A DNA stretch of 5,220 nt from Chloroflexota bacterium (lineage in GTDB: Archaea; Iainarchaeota; Iainarchaeia; Iainarchaeales; GCA-2688035): assembly GCA_030634785.1 (NCBI GenBank), contig DAOWAC010000075.1:1-5220 (forward strand), read 5' to 3'. The notes under the pieces are model-generated. The model was not told the DNA's origin and made no database searches. It saw only the letters and a program-made list of their open reading frames with translations. Below are positions 4,859-5,220 of this stretch, piece by piece (position 1 is the first letter of the stretch; every line of letters starts with the position of its first letter). Position numbers and translations under genes: made by a program.

Positions 4859-5220
4859 ATGGTTAAAAGGTTTTTGATAGCATTAGCTTTGCTGTTTTTG
4901 TGTTCGCAGGCTTTTGCAATAAGTGCACAGGATGCTGTAAATTTTGCAACAAAACAAAATAACTTTCTTTACAGTAATGAATCGGTTGAAATTTTTCCAA
5001 ATGTGAGACTTGAAAACAAAAACAAAGACTACTGGGTAATAACTGTTCTAAACGGAAACACTCTAACAGGATTCATTCCTGTTTATGACAAAACTTCCTC
5101 ATTGCCTGATTCTGAACTTACAAAGCGCGAACTCATAAAAACAGCATATGTTCTTCGAAACGAAAAGCAATTGGCTGAAAGCAGTAGCAGACAGGGACTT
5201 TGGCTTTTTGACGCATCAAA
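4859..5220 (+). CDS. Unrecognised secreted protein, 3'-partial
   Basis: An open frame from ATG 4859 runs off the window edge, giving 120 complete codons and two further bases. The N-terminus is a clear Sec signal peptide: basic MVKR, a hydrophobic core (FLIALALLFL), then CSQAFA as a likely signal peptidase I site, with cleavage after about residue 20. The mature part begins ISAQDAVNFATKQ and has alternating strand-like segments (SVEIFPNVRL, DYWVITVLNG, TGFIPVYDK), suggesting a beta-rich extracellular or surface domain. A cysteine at residue 15 lies in the signal, but the context is a poor lipobox. The start is supported by the signal peptide and by a TATA box about 28 bases upstream. The function is unknown; the domain may resemble small PepSY-like or similar extracellular modules, but I see no diagnostic motif. 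It is transcribed away from the basic-protein gene. Confidence 0.8.
   Translation, partial: MVKRFLIALALLFLCSQAFAISAQDAVNFATKQNNFLYSNESVEIFPNVRLENKNKDYWVITVLNGNTLTGFIPVYDKTSSLPDSELTKRELIKTAYVLRNEKQLAESSSRQGLWLFDAS

Noticed and set aside
1..5220. tRNA, rRNA, insertion sequence or CRISPR array anywhere in the window
   Set aside because: No cloverleaf arms, conserved RNA blocks, terminal inverted repeats with a transposase, or regularly spaced repeats were seen on either strand.

Overview
This A+T-rich window looks archaeal. The proline-tRNA ligase is the archaeal/eukaryotic type, with a C-terminal zinc domain and no bacterial editing insertion. A GpgS-type glucosyltransferase is also known from some archaea. 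Several genes have TATA-box-like elements about 25-40 bases before the start codon and short or absent leaders. Small proteins, tight spacing and many unrecognised products suggest a DPANN lineage (Diapherotrites or Woesearchaeota would fit), but that placement is inference.

Layout. Bases 1-975 (+) hold most of a glucosyl-3-phosphoglycerate synthase whose start lies before the window. After a 40-base gap comes a complete proS (1016-2452, +). It converges on a three-gene minus-strand operon across a 22-base junction that carries a 13-base direct repeat. In transcription order the operon is: an unrecognised helical protein with a helix-turn-helix-like C-terminus (4219-3653), a PIN-domain protein (3656-2985, overlapping the first by ATGA), and a GNAT acetyltransferase (2978-2475). 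Upstream, on the same strand but with its own promoter-like region, is an unrecognised 137-residue basic protein with an Ala/Gln tail (4718-4305). A 140-base divergent intergenic region with two inverted repeats separates it from a plus-strand secreted protein that runs off the right edge (4859 onward).

How they fit together. GpgS would make the precursor of the compatible solute glucosylglycerate. ProS is housekeeping translation. The coupled HTH-like/PIN pair resembles, in layout only, a toxin-antitoxin or RNA-processing module, with the acetyltransferase as a possible third member. No CRISPR array, insertion sequence, rRNA or tRNA was seen. The most original material is the HTH-like/PIN/GNAT operon and the divergent region with its two dyads.
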